Below, one piece after another: positions 22,757 to 33,396 of a stretch of 64,000 nucleotides of DNA (its first letter is position 1; each line of letters starts with the position of its first letter). Origin of the DNA: Exophiala sp. HKRS030 (taxonomy: Eukaryota > Ascomycota > Eurotiomycetes > Chaetothyriales > Herpotrichiellaceae); assembly GCA_023897205.1 (NCBI GenBank), contig JAHWDD010000006.1, forward strand, positions 3,782,001 to 3,846,000, given 5' to 3'. The notes below the pieces were generated by a model. It made no database searches, had not been told where the DNA came from, and saw only the letters and a list, made by a program, of their open reading frames with translations. The position numbers and the translations under genes are program-made.

Positions 22757-24873
22757 GAGCGTCAATCCGCCACGGTGAGAGACCTTGCGACAAGGTGAAT
22801 GTTAGTGAAATACGAGTGACCAAGGTAGGGACTGTTTGGAAACGAGACAATTGGAGGTCGATGGCCAGTAGAAGTAATATCAAGTCAATGAGTAAGTAAT
22901 GGTTAATCAAGCCTCCTACTTGTGCGCAATGCAGGACGCACAGCAGTTAGACTTCTCTGGTGGCAGGTACTTGCTGTCGCATGGGAACGTAGATCGTGAG
23001 GCCGGGCTAAAGCTGTTTCTCACCCACGACAGCGTATCCAACCATCCAATGGGATTTGAAAAAAGTTATCTCTCTTTGGACGACAATGATATGGATCGAT
23101 CGTAGTCTCGCTTCCCTGGCTGACCGGCCAGTTTCCGACAGCCATCGTCCATGCTGACGGAGCTCCGATCGAAAGCACGAGTGGCTACTTGTTAGAGGTT
23201 TTACCCATTCATGTAGCACCGGGAGGAAGGCTGGATCCGGCCGTCATCAGATCTGCTGATGATTGCTGTCGTTTTCCTTATGAAGCTTGTCGATTTGCAC
23301 ATGTACCAGCAGTGGTCACGTCTCCTGGCGCTGAATCTCGAGGCTGTCCTCGGCCACCATGTCGACAGGGAGCGGAGGACAGAAGAGAGGGCCATCTAGA
23401 TAGCGATACTAAGAGGACGTCGAATAGACCTGGTCTCCGAATCCAGATTTATGTTCTCTCCCTTGCAGAGAATACCGACCATGCTTTCCTGGGATACAAG
23501 CCCAGATCTTTTATAACTTGGGGATACCACCCATCTTTGAAGACTGAACGACTCAATGATTGGTGAGCTTTGAAAGACGGATCATTTGATGATGGAGAAT
23601 CCATATATCCAGCCCGGCAAGGCGCCAGATGGGGCAGTTAATGGGGGAAAAGCTGAGTATCATTGCCTTGAGAATGTCTGCGAAAAGGGACAAATTCCTC
23701 ACCTTGAGATGTTTCTACTGGATGCACATGTGCATAATTAGCAACCTTCGCTAACCTCATCTCGGAAAACCCTCGCACTGAGATACCTAAAGTAGATCAC
23801 AGCCACATGCATAACGCTAATCAATGGGAACTATTGAAGTATCGTAGCATAGCCATAAGTATAGCAGTTGGCCATGGGCATGGTTCAATTGACAAATTTG
23901 GTTGTGAGCCACAAAATTCAAAGACAGTTAATCTTTTCAGGTGTCGAAGATTTCACAATGACTAGGCAAACGAGGCGCATGAATTTGCTCTGCGTGATAG
24001 AGCGAAGAATGTTGTTGAAGTCGGAAATATGAGGTAAAGGCGGCGAGGTTCAACCACATCCTAGTATCAGCTAGAACCATGTCCTAGCCTGAATCTGCCT
24101 TAGTGTACAAATCTCACTAAAACGCATATTGCCTGAGAAGTCTGGACTGCTCGTGACAGGGACGGAGTACATACTCCGTGATTCGATCAAGTTCATCTCC
24201 TGTGATGTCTTGTGGATATACAGGTAACGAACTAAGGTTAGGGGGACGTTCGAGAATCAACATCGAGGTTTGAGCTTGGCCGAGTGATTTTTGGTAGGGC
24301 AGAAACACTGCCTGGGGGTTTGGATGGTGGATCTAGGCGTCAACTACCAAGACTGCGCCTCGATCTTAGGCGCGAACTGGGGGGGAAGATGACGTTGACA
24401 GCCTCTAACTTCCGACTGCTCGTCCCTATTATCCAGCCAATCAACTGCTAAATCTCAGCCACTAACCCTCACCCTGGCTGTCTTCGGTGACGGTTAGTCG
24501 ATGGGGATATGACAATTACACACCACTCAGCTTCGCTAAGCAGTCAACATCGTGTAACAGCTAATCCACCCCCAGGAGCCCGCACCCATTTTGTCCCGCC
24601 TCCCAAGCAAGCGATTCGACTTGGTTAGCACTTAGCACTCAGCAAATCACTTGCTCCCCCGCCATCCTCGGGCGAGGACTCAAGCACAAGTCGCCATCGT
24701 GCCTGCCGCAACCAAGCGCAATGAGTGCATCGAGTTGATGGAAGTCATAAGAATCTCCTGCCTTGATCGCTCCTTCCTCTGGACTTCTTCTTGTTTATTC
24801 TTTCAACGCATCGAATTCCCATCTCATCCATCATTCGCATCGGCGCATCCTCTGTCATAATAACCTACAACTG
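22757..24873. other. Intergenic, 2.1 kb
   Basis: No gene could be assigned. One stretch deserves mention: 23218-23399 (+) is open in one frame and would encode GWIRPSSDLLMIAVVF, LMKLVDLHMYQQW and LALNLEAVLGHHVDRER. It is hydrophobic then charged, preceded by TAG and followed by TAG, with no visible upstream exon. The last 250 bp before 24874 are the leader of the WW-domain gene. Confidence 0.5.
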
Positions 24874-25853
24874 ATGTCCGACTTTGCCGCTCCAGCCGGG
24901 CCCCCTCCCCCCAAAGTGCCGGAGGGGTGGAAAGCAGTCTATAACGAACAATACAAAGAATGGTACGCAACATTATCCCTCAAAGTTCAAGCTCAACACC
25001 CTTCTACAACTCCATTGATGTGTTGACGCAATATCTTCTTTACAGGTTTTATGTAAATCTTCACACCAAACAATCAACATGGGAAAAGCCAACGGAACCT
25101 GCGCCAAAGCCTGGCGAAGAGGCAGCCAGCGCCCCACCTCCGAGCTATTCGGCCGGCGCAAACGATCCTCATGCCACTGATGTTAAACGACCACTCGAAT
25201 CCAATAACCCCTACAATGGGTCTGATCGTCCTACTTCCGGTGAAACTGATGAGCAATATGCCCGGCGTCTACAGGAAGAAGAGAACCAGCGCAATCGCGG
25301 TGCTTCCGATAGCTACTACCAATCTGCCTCGACGCCGCAGCCTGGCGCCAACCAAGGTGGATATCCTTCCAATCCTTCCCCCTTTCAGCCACAGCAGCAG
25401 CAATCCAGCTCTGGAAAAAGAGGATTCCTAGGAAAGCTGCTTGGTAAATCCAGCTCAAGTCAGAGTGGCGGATATGGAGGTTACCAACAACAAGGCGGCT
25501 ATCCTCAGCAGGGAGGTTATCCTCAGCAACAGTATGGTGGGTATCCTCAACAGCAATATGGTGGCTACCCACAACAGGGTTATGGAGGTTATCCCCAGCA
25601 ATATGGACCACCGGGAGGATATGGCGGTGGTTACGGTGGCGGCTATGGTCGACCAATGCCGGGACGCCGAACTGGGGGTGGTATGGGTGCTGGTGGTGCC
25701 GCAGCACTAGGTCTTGGTGGTGGTCTGCTCGGTGGTGCATTGCTAGCAAACGCCATCAACGATGGTGAGCAAGACGCCTATCAAGATGGCTACCAAGACG
25801 GAGCCGATGATGGTGGCGGTGACTTCGGCGGTGATGACGGCGGCGGCGAGTAA
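24874..25853 (+). CDS. WW-domain protein with Gly/Tyr/Pro/Gln-rich tail
   Basis: Two exons, 24874-24962 and 25046-25853, with an 83-bp intron (GTACGC...TTTACAG). The splice completes the WW domain at about residues 17-47: VPEGWKAVYNEQYKEWFYVNLHTKQSTWEKP, both signature Trp present. WW domains bind proline-rich ligands. Product 298 residues. An acidic helix (DEQYARRLQEEENQR) follows. Then comes a low-complexity, prion-like tract of tandem GGYPQQ units (about 155-210), a glycine-zipper-like hydrophobic segment (GAAALGLGGGLLGGALLANAI, about 245-265), and an acidic DAYQDGYQDGADDGGG tail. I know of no defined function for this fungal family. A role in scaffolding or condensates is possible but unproven. 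Confidence 0.88.
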
Positions 25854-26572
25854 ATCACGCCTAGTGATTGGTTTTGGATCCGAGACCAAAGGTGGTCGAG
25901 CATGACATAACTTTGTCCTTCAGTAGCTGTTAGGAACTGCAGGGAAACAAGGAACAACATGGGCTAGGGATGAGAAACGAAGTGGGCATGGAAGAGACGG
26001 TTCAAGGCTACACAGCTACGGGATATGATTTTCAGTTCGGATATGTTTTGAGATAGCAGTAGATTGGTAGTTCATTTCGAGGGCGTCTTGAAATCAATCC
26101 ACTTAAGCATAATCTAATCTTCACCCTTTTCTCTCCGTCTGCAAAGGCACCAAGACACCAAGACAGGCTCAGCACCCTGTTCTCAGTTGACCCATCCTTG
26201 CAAACTACGCCGTGCGTGCTTATGGCTATGGGTGAATGTGTCAGATCAGGGGTACGTACTACGTATCACCGGCCGAGAAGGAATGAATTACACTGGTGGC
26301 CCCTTTACTCGGACGAATGCGCAAATGGAGAAGAGACAAACACGTAGAAAAGCTCAGGGGCAGCTAGCGTTGGTGTTGCTGGAATCACATGTAATCATTT
26401 TCTTCGTTATATCATCTAGCACCGATTTGACTCGATTCCACTCATGTCAGACCAGTCATCTCTGGTTCACTCTAGGTCCCAAACCCCTCTGAGCAAGCAT
26501 AGCGCAGCACAGTAAAGCACAGCACAGCACAGCGTACAAGAAACCATGTCTAGCATTCTGTCTCTATCGAAT
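25854..26572. other. Convergent 3' spacer, WW gene / 5-phosphatase
   Basis: 719 bp between convergent ends. It holds a short CACAG/AGCAC repeat at about 26505-26532. The open frame 26187-26492 is not gene-like. Confidence 0.6.
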
Positions 26573-29500
26573 TTACGCACCTCCCAAGAGCTGGTGTGCT
26601 TCAGAGTTGCTCACGCCGAGGGTTCCGACGAGATATTCGGCGCTCACGGTCTCGGCCATCTTGATCTTGACGGCATCAAATTTTTTATAGCAATCGTCCT
26701 TGACTTCGGCCCGGCGGCGCTTGTCGATCGTCTTTATCCGGATTTTGAAGATGCCACTGACGGGTCGATGGTCTGAGGTTCGCACTTCGTGACGTCGGTA
26801 TTCGATCTGCTTGACTCGACCGGCGCCTCGATAAAGAAGACGATCACACCAGGCTGGTGCTCTTTTCTTGTCGGAGGAATCGTAGTTGTCGGTCCCTACA
26901 TCGTATTTGTACGTCGGTGCGAATGTGATAGGAAGCTCAGTAAAGGATGCTAAACGGAAGCCGGATATACGCCTGCGCGAAACCATGATCTGATCCCGTT
27001 CAAGGAGTCGCGCAAACTCTCCGCGTTTGATCATTTGGATCACTGTGTCGCGCGGAATAGCATCGATGCGATAATTGAGGTCACCATTCAGGATGCAGAT
27101 TTCGTGATCGAGAATCTGAGTGCCATCACCACCTCCAACGTAAAGCGAAGCCCGCTCGTCCGGGTCAAGTTGAGGTTTAAGGACTTCAGCTTCAAGCATG
27201 GTGGCGACGTCATTGTTGCGATGTGATGTATGTGTTTGACCTGCAGCAAGATGGCAATTGATGAAGCAGATTGTGCTATCGTCCAATACAAATCGAGTGA
27301 CAAGCGCACCCTTGTTTCCATAATGACCTCCTAGACCGAGTTTCACACTTGCTGCTTCGAGATCACGGATGTTGGTGCGTTCGGTCTGGCGAATGAAAAC
27401 GCATTGAAATAGTCCGATGAGAGACGAAGTATTGACTTCTGTATAGTTGTAGTGTGTGCTGTACCGTGAAATGATCTTGGCCAGATAGTCACGCCATTCT
27501 CTGTAGACGCGCGATTGATGCTGCTCAGTTTTGACTGTGTCCTTCTTCTTCCCAAAGCCTAGAATCGACTTGGCGGTGACAGTGCGATCTTCAAGATCAA
27601 CCACTTCCTGAAATCCAAAGACAAGAATTTCAGGGGGTCTTCGGCATGAATGGCGTCGGATATGAAATCGGTCCGCAGATCGTAAGGAGTCGAAGCTCCA
27701 ACATTCCATGTTATCACGGCAGCACGGACTTCTCGGAATTTGCAGTATTCAATGTCTCTTTCTTGCATTTCGCTTTCGATCCAATCATCCTCGAGGGCAG
27801 CATCCCAGAGTCTGACAAAATTATCGTGACCAATTGTCACAACTTGGAGACGTTGCAAAGTCCAGACACTGGCTGGATCAAGAAGAACGTCAGTCGCTGG
27901 GCCTGTATGAGCTTTCCAGTCTTTCTTCACCTTCCAAGGTGAGCACGATGTGTCGTAAACATAGACCATGCCGGTCTTGAAAGCTGCCCACAGCTTGTCG
28001 CCAACAAAAGACAAGGCATTAATTTTATAGTCGCTCGCCTTGACGTTTCCAATACAGGAGAAGTCTTTGGTAGAGTAGATTGACACTCTTCCATCAATAT
28101 GGCCAAAGTATACTCTACCACCTCCTTCTACTGAAAATGTGCCGCAGGTAATGTCGCCACTACCATGCGTTGACATTGGCTTCGTCAGAGCTGTGAATGA
28201 GGCCTCGTTGCCCGGTTTAAAGACCCTTATTTCTTTCCCTGTAGCTAGCCAAAGTTTGCCATCAACCGCCATAGAGAATGTGTGACCTCTTGGCACTTTG
28301 TGGGAGATGTGGCTATATTTGAGGTTAGGAACCCCCGTTTCGTCAGCTTTCCATATAAAAAGCTTGCCCTCTTCGTCCAATGTCCATAGATCTCGGCGGC
28401 TGCGAATTATGCGTACTATTTCTCGTCGATTGTGGGAAGAGTTTGTCGTCATGACCGTATGAGTATCGACGTCGACTTCCATGATGTCCCCAATATTGGT
28501 TCCGAGCCATAAGCGCTTGCCTTCACTTGCTAAGTCCGAGCCAGGTTTGAACATGACTGCAGTTACCTTGACAGTCTCTCCATGATTGATGCTCATAATC
28601 TGTTCTCCGGTCGACATGTCAAATACGCGAGTGGTATATCCTGCAGTACACAGGTATTTGCCGCAAATCTCGGCAATGCGAGAATCTGATTTGGTTGGAA
28701 TTTCCCACGTAATGCCTTTACAGTAAGGAGGTCGACGATTGGTATTGGTGGCATCTGGGTATTCTGATCGAAGAGTGGATGGTTCTTCAACTAGAGTCTC
28801 CGCTTCATCCGAATCATCGTTATAAGCCCTAGTGGCCGCATCAGGACGTTGTGACAAATCTCCAGAGAATGTTTGGGCTCGAGAATTTACTGATGATGAA
28901 GGCGGCTCCTGGTCGTCTAGACTACCGCGCTTTGGCGGAGGGGGAAAACGGGCGTCTATCGGTAAGGTTGGAGCACGAGAAATAGGAGCTGAAGAAATCG
29001 GTCGTTTAGGCCGATCTGGGGCCAAAACTTGAGACTGTGCCGCGAGACCACGAGACGGATTCTTCGATTCGTTCGAGGGTCGAGGTGGAGGCTCAACCGC
29101 CCTACGTGGAGGGAGTCCCGGCCGCGGTTCTTCATCAGCATGAGGATCTGCCACCACTTTGCTTGAGAATCCAAGTATTCGAGGATCACGTGGTGGTAAA
29201 TTTCTAGGAGCAACCATTGTGTGAGCACCTGACGAAAGTGATGGTACATGGCGTACATTCTCCGAAACAACGCGGGTACTCGACCTCCCTGCTGAAAAGC
29301 CAAACTCTCGTGGATCTCTCGCTGGCCTCTCTGCAACAGTGTTTGCCCGGGTAGGAAGCGGCGAAGGCTGTTGTTGAGGTCGTGGCTCCGGGTTTGCGAA
29401 TCCCAGCACCCTCGGATCTTTCCGGTCTGTAGAGGCAGATGTTTTGGAGGAGAAGCCCATCATCCTAGCGTCGCTAGTTCTGGACGGACTTTGTTCAGAA

Positions 29501-30363
29501 TATGCGGCGGAGCCAGGAATGGCGATAGGTTTGTGAGAGACTACTGTCGGAGTTGATTGCCTTAAAACAGAGGAGACGGGTACAGGGTCGGGGCTGATGG
29601 CTGGGGAACTCTCATCACTGCTTGGAGGTGTACTGAAAGGAGACACTCTAGCGTCCACGGAGGGCCGACGGAGCTCTGGATCGAGGGTCGCTGGAGGCGG
29701 CATGGCTATTGTGACAGGCTTTGCAGGAATCTTTGGTTTATCTGCACGGTTGACCGGGGGCGGAGCCTTGACCGGTTGCCTTACAGCTTTCATGGTATCC
29801 GAGTCATCTCCACCCTCTTTTGAGACCGCGTCTCCTGGTTCGACTGGATCTACACTGGGTCGTCGAGGACTCGGTGGCCTACTAGAAGACCTACTTGAGT
29901 GCTGGGAAATGAGTTCGCGTACTTTTCCGAAGGGTGTATTATCAATTCGTTCGGGGGATCGGGAGGAACTTCGTTCGAAAAAAGTGCGAGGAGGAGACCT
30001 GGGCGAGTCGACTTTGACCGAAGGGGTCAACTGAGGCGATGATTGGAGGAGCATAGACATAGGTCGTTTGTGACCGAATTTGGGAGGGGAGTCAGTCCCT
30101 TTGACTGGTGTGTGCTGTGCACTTTGAGGTGCAAGACTTGTGGCTCCCCATGGCGACAAAGGTCTTGGTAGATCGAAGGATGCCCTTATTGCCGGTGAAG
30201 GAGAGGCATCTACAGGGCGTAAGCTGAGGGGAGATGGAGGTATGCTGGTGGTGCGGTCATCAAAAGTTGGTTGTGTGGCTTTTAGACCCTCGAAGTGTGA
30301 TCTCAAGGAGGAAACGGGTTTGATAGGAGCGGCGTCAGGGCCTTGGTTGGAATTCTGAGCCAT
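26573..30363 (-). CDS. Inositol polyphosphate 5-phosphatase with N-terminal WD40-like propeller, frameshifted in this sequence
   Basis: Large phosphoinositide 5-phosphatase, about 1263 residues from the ATG at 30363 (MAQNSNQGPDAAP). Residues 1-590 are Pro/Ser/Arg-rich and disordered, with four copies of a D-P/A-R-x-x-G-F motif. About 600-900 form a WD40-like propeller (KGITWEIPTKSDSRIAEICG; VTAVMFKPGSD; VVTIGHDNFVRLWDAAL). The IPPc catalytic domain follows, with all usual motifs: ITWNVGAS, LVFGFQEVVDLED, GGHYGNKGALVTRF, FINCHLAAG, LNGDLNYRID, FAPTYKYD, APAWCDRLLYRG and SDHRPVSGIF. The frame breaks in AEDPPEILVFGFQE at the five-G run 27633-27637 (plus strand), where six are needed. Adding one makes the length 3792 nt, exactly 1264 codons. 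Substrate is probably PI(4,5)P2 or a related 5-phosphate, inferred from the family. Confidence 0.9.
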
Positions 30364-31304
30364 GATGTACGAGTTCTTTGCCTCATGATCAGACGTAAAG
30401 TAGGATGAGACTGGGGCCTGAAAGGGTTGAGTGGCCTCTTCTGGTTCGGTGATGTGTTTGTGTGTCACAATTTGAGGTGCATTGTGACTATAGGCCCAGA
30501 GGAGAGGGATTGCCAAAAGATATGTCTCCTAGCTCTTGTGATTTAATTGTGAGTAATAAGACTAGTCTGCCCCTTGGTGTCTGAAGGTGTCTTGAGGTTG
30601 ATCTGGTGAGGTTAAAGAGCAAGGCGGTGGTAAGAATGTGGGTGGTTTTTGAGAGGCTAGGAAGGAAGCCAAAGTCGTGCAAGGCCTCTTGTATTGAGAG
30701 GGTTCTAGGTGGAAGTCAAGGTGGGAAAAGAAGCGAGAAGTTGTAATAGATGCCAATTCGGAAAAGGAGGCTTTGGTGATTTGGATTGAAGTTAACAAGG
30801 ATCAAAGAGTGTTGTGAATGAATTGCAATACCAGGGTGAGAATGAGCATGACGCGCGTGTGCAGACGCAGACGAAGGCTGTGGATTGTGGGTTGTGGCCT
30901 CCAGGTGGCAGGTGGCAGGCACTTAGCAGGCGGCCACTGGCCAGTGGATTCCCCCGGGCAGTGTGTGGGTGAGACTGGTAGGGATGGTGGCTCTATTGGG
31001 GGTCTGATTGCAGGAGGAGGTTGCCCGAGGCTTTTGGTGGCAGCCTACGGATTAATTAAGGCCCACGAACCGGTGGATGCCCGCACTGTGAAGGTCAAGC
31101 GAAGGGCTCAGGAGTGCCGTTTAGCCTGGAGTGGAGCTCGAAACGCCTAAACTTGCACCTAAACCGGAATTCTCCGGGGATGCATTTCTACCTTTCCAAA
31201 TGAACAACTGCCTAGTAGTAGGTAACCTACATTAGGTACTTCCTCACTAGTACTCCGTACACTGTGATGGATAAGCATGTCTGATGGTTTGGTCAAGATC
31301 TCAC

Positions 31305-31312
31305 TCACGTGA
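31305..31312. promoter_or_regulatory. TCACGTGA palindrome, distal copy
   Basis: Perfect 8-bp palindrome of the bHLH/CDEI type, about 333 bp upstream of the ATG at 31645. A second copy lies 184 bp downstream. Confidence 0.4.
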
Positions 31313-31488
31313 CTTTTCTTCCTCTCACACTGCCCTTAAATCACCACTGTCTTCAATGACAAGATCCACAAGATGTCTCGTCCATTTTCTCATTACTCAC
31401 AGGATATGCTATTCGTACTCTTCTCCGCAAATTGCCCAGTTACTCGTTCTACATGTCAGCCTCCACAAGGATCAAAGCCATGACTCGG

Positions 31489-31496
31489 TCACGTGA
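31489..31496. promoter_or_regulatory. TCACGTGA palindrome, proximal copy
   Basis: Same 8-bp palindrome, about 149 bp upstream of the regulator's ATG. Two copies in one promoter are more than expected by chance for an 8-mer. Confidence 0.4.
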
Positions 31497-31625
31497 ATAT
31501 TGCTTAGTCATTCACTTTATCGATAAAGGCGGGGGATGATACATTCGCGTTATCATTTCTTCGCTTTAATTGTTAACATATCCACACTTGCTACACTACA
31601 CACCAAATCACAGCTGATCAAAATC

Positions 31626-31685
31626 ATGTATCGCTGGCCCATCTATGGGCGAAATCTCGGTGACAGCATACTCGTCTTCTGGTGA
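31626..31685 (+). promoter_or_regulatory. Short upstream ORF overlapping the TF start
   Basis: ATG at 31626 opens a 19-codon frame ending TGG TGA at 31685. It overlaps the regulator's ATG (31645) out of frame. If the transcript starts upstream of it, scanning ribosomes would meet this ATG first and initiation at the main start would be reduced. The transcript start is not known. Confidence 0.35.
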
Positions 31686-33396
31686 CCAATATCCAATGCG
31701 GCAAATGATTGGAAAACGTACAAATTCTCTGGGATGGGCCAAGTCAGACTGCCATACCTGTTCATCACTCAACCGTCACTGTGATCGAAAGAGACCTCGA
31801 TGCAGTGCTTGTCTGGCGGATGGTATTGTATGCTCCGGATATGTTCAGCAACTTGACTGGGAGCGGGGCAAGTCTCGAAAGGGCAAACCGCCTCGAAAAG
31901 GAACCTCGAAAAAATATGACTTATCCAAATCTACCGAAGCCATTGCCCAACTTCCTCAACCCTCGGCCTTTGTCTTTGTCGACCAGTCCGAAAGTTCAAG
32001 TAAACAGAGGAAGAAATCAGTCGATTCCTCTAAATCCGATGCACTGAACAGCAAGACCGACTCTGATGGGATGGTCCTGGTTCGACGAGAATCAGCAACT
32101 TCATTATTCGACGCTGTGTCAACACGTTCATCCTCACCGTGGAGCCTAGCAGCGACAGGTTCACCGGTGTCCTTACCAGATGTGGTTCGCGTTGCTTTTT
32201 CAATTCCCATGACAATTGAGGCACCACTCGCGAAATTTGAAGAAACCCTGGCTTTCTATCATAACTGTTTCTCGGAGACCACGCTTACATTTCCTGTACA
32301 TGTCAACCCTTGGCAGGCTGCCATGACACAAATCCACGACAATATACCATGCGTTCGTTTCGCGGTTCTTGCCGTCGCTCAGAGACAACACGCGCATCTC
32401 AGTAATGCGCCGGAAAGCCTATCAGTTTTGACACTAAAGGACAAGGCTCTTGGTTTATTTGCCAATCATTTACCAGATCTTTCCTTCGAGGCTGGAATCA
32501 GTACGTCTTTACTGTTACTCGCACTTGATTATGCGGAATCCGGTTATGCGAATTGGCCAATTCATCTAAGAGGCGCTTATAAAATCCTCGAGCTCAATGG
32601 TGGAATATTACTCGCAAAGTCTCGACCCAACTTACGAAGTCAAATCGCAATGCTTCTGTGGTACGACATCACTGCTGCTTTACTCTCTCGCTGTGGTCCG
32701 ATTTTTCCGAAATCGTATCTCACAACCTTGATGTCATGGCAATCGGCAAGCGAATGGAGTATCCTTGCTTTGAACGGACTACCTGATGATATGTTCTTGG
32801 ACATGTATGACTTATCTGTTGCTGCTGTACGTGCAGATACAGTCACATCGGATGAAGTTGCCAATTTCGAAAACAAGCTTTGGAATGTCGAGATAAGTAC
32901 TCATGGTAATGAAATGTTTCATGCCATGTGTGAGGCATGGAGATTATGTCTGCTTTTATATTGCGCTCGCGTATTTCCTCATCCAATCTCGGCTTCTTTG
33001 GAAGAGGGAATTGATGAATCTCAGACGGAGGATGACGTGTCGTCAGGATCACTGGGTCGAACGGGGTCAAGGCCAGATCCTCACGACCTCGCTGTCCGTA
33101 TTCTGGAATACATGGATACACTCCCTTCGCTTAGTTCTCTCCAAAAGCAATGTGTTCTCCCTGCGATGCTAGCAGGTTGTGAGATATACTTGGACGAACC
33201 AAGGTTGAGAAAGATTGTCATCGACTATGGTGAACGATGGAAGAAGAAGACCGGGATTTGGATCTGGGATTCCGGTAGTGACTTTTTGAACGCTGTTTGG
33301 GCGGTCAACGATCAAGCTTACGGTAGTGGTGCACCCACAATACCATGGACAGAAGTTTTTTTACCTTCTAGCCAACATGGGTTCCTTTTCGGTTGA
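31645..33396 (+). CDS. Zn2Cys6 transcription factor (second)
   Basis: Intronless, 583 residues. The zinc cluster lies near the N-terminus (about residues 36-63): CHTCSSLNRHC, DRKRPRCSACLADGIVCSGY, spacing C-x2-C-x6-C-x6-C-x2-C-x6-C. A basic linker (RGKSRKGKPPRKGTSKK) follows and may serve as nuclear localisation signal. The remaining part is a helical fungal-specific regulatory domain: LLLALDYAESGYANWPIHLRGAYKILELNGG is the pattern seen in Pfam Fungal_trans_2 proteins, and WIWDSGSDFLNAVWAVNDQAY near the end fits as well. Being next to the racemase/carbamoylase/P450 block makes it a candidate regulator of that block, which is inference. Two TCACGTGA sites and a short overlapping upstream ORF precede it. 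Confidence 0.9.
   Translation: MGEISVTAYSSSGDQYPMRQMIGKRTNSLGWAKSDCHTCSSLNRHCDRKRPRCSACLADGIVCSGYVQQLDWERGKSRKGKPPRKGTSKKYDLSKSTEAIAQLPQPSAFVFVDQSESSSKQRKKSVDSSKSDALNSKTDSDGMVLVRRESATSLFDAVSTRSSSPWSLAATGSPVSLPDVVRVAFSIPMTIEAPLAKFEETLAFYHNCFSETTLTFPVHVNPWQAAMTQIHDNIPCVRFAVLAVAQRQHAHLSNAPESLSVLTLKDKALGLFANHLPDLSFEAGISTSLLLLALDYAESGYANWPIHLRGAYKILELNGGILLAKSRPNLRSQIAMLLWYDITAALLSRCGPIFPKSYLTTLMSWQSASEWSILALNGLPDDMFLDMYDLSVAAVRADTVTSDEVANFENKLWNVEISTHGNEMFHAMCEAWRLCLLLYCARVFPHPISASLEEGIDESQTEDDVSSGSLGRTGSRPDPHDLAVRILEYMDTLPSLSSLQKQCVLPAMLAGCEIYLDEPRLRKIVIDYGERWKKKTGIWIWDSGSDFLNAVWAVNDQAYGSGAPTIPWTEVFLPSSQHGFLFG

Larger units (their letters stand above)
30364..31644. other. Divergent promoter region, 5-phosphatase / second Zn2Cys6 TF
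   Basis: 1.28 kb. The left part is the leader of the phosphatase gene. The right part holds two TCACGTGA sites and a short upstream ORF before the regulator. Open frames such as 30818-31150 and 31284-31496 show no family resemblance. TACTCCGTA occurs at 31251-31259. Confidence 0.6.

Noticed and set aside
25231..25749. 172-codon His-rich minus-strand frame
   Set aside because: Antisense shadow of the GGYPQQ repeat region in the WW-domain gene.
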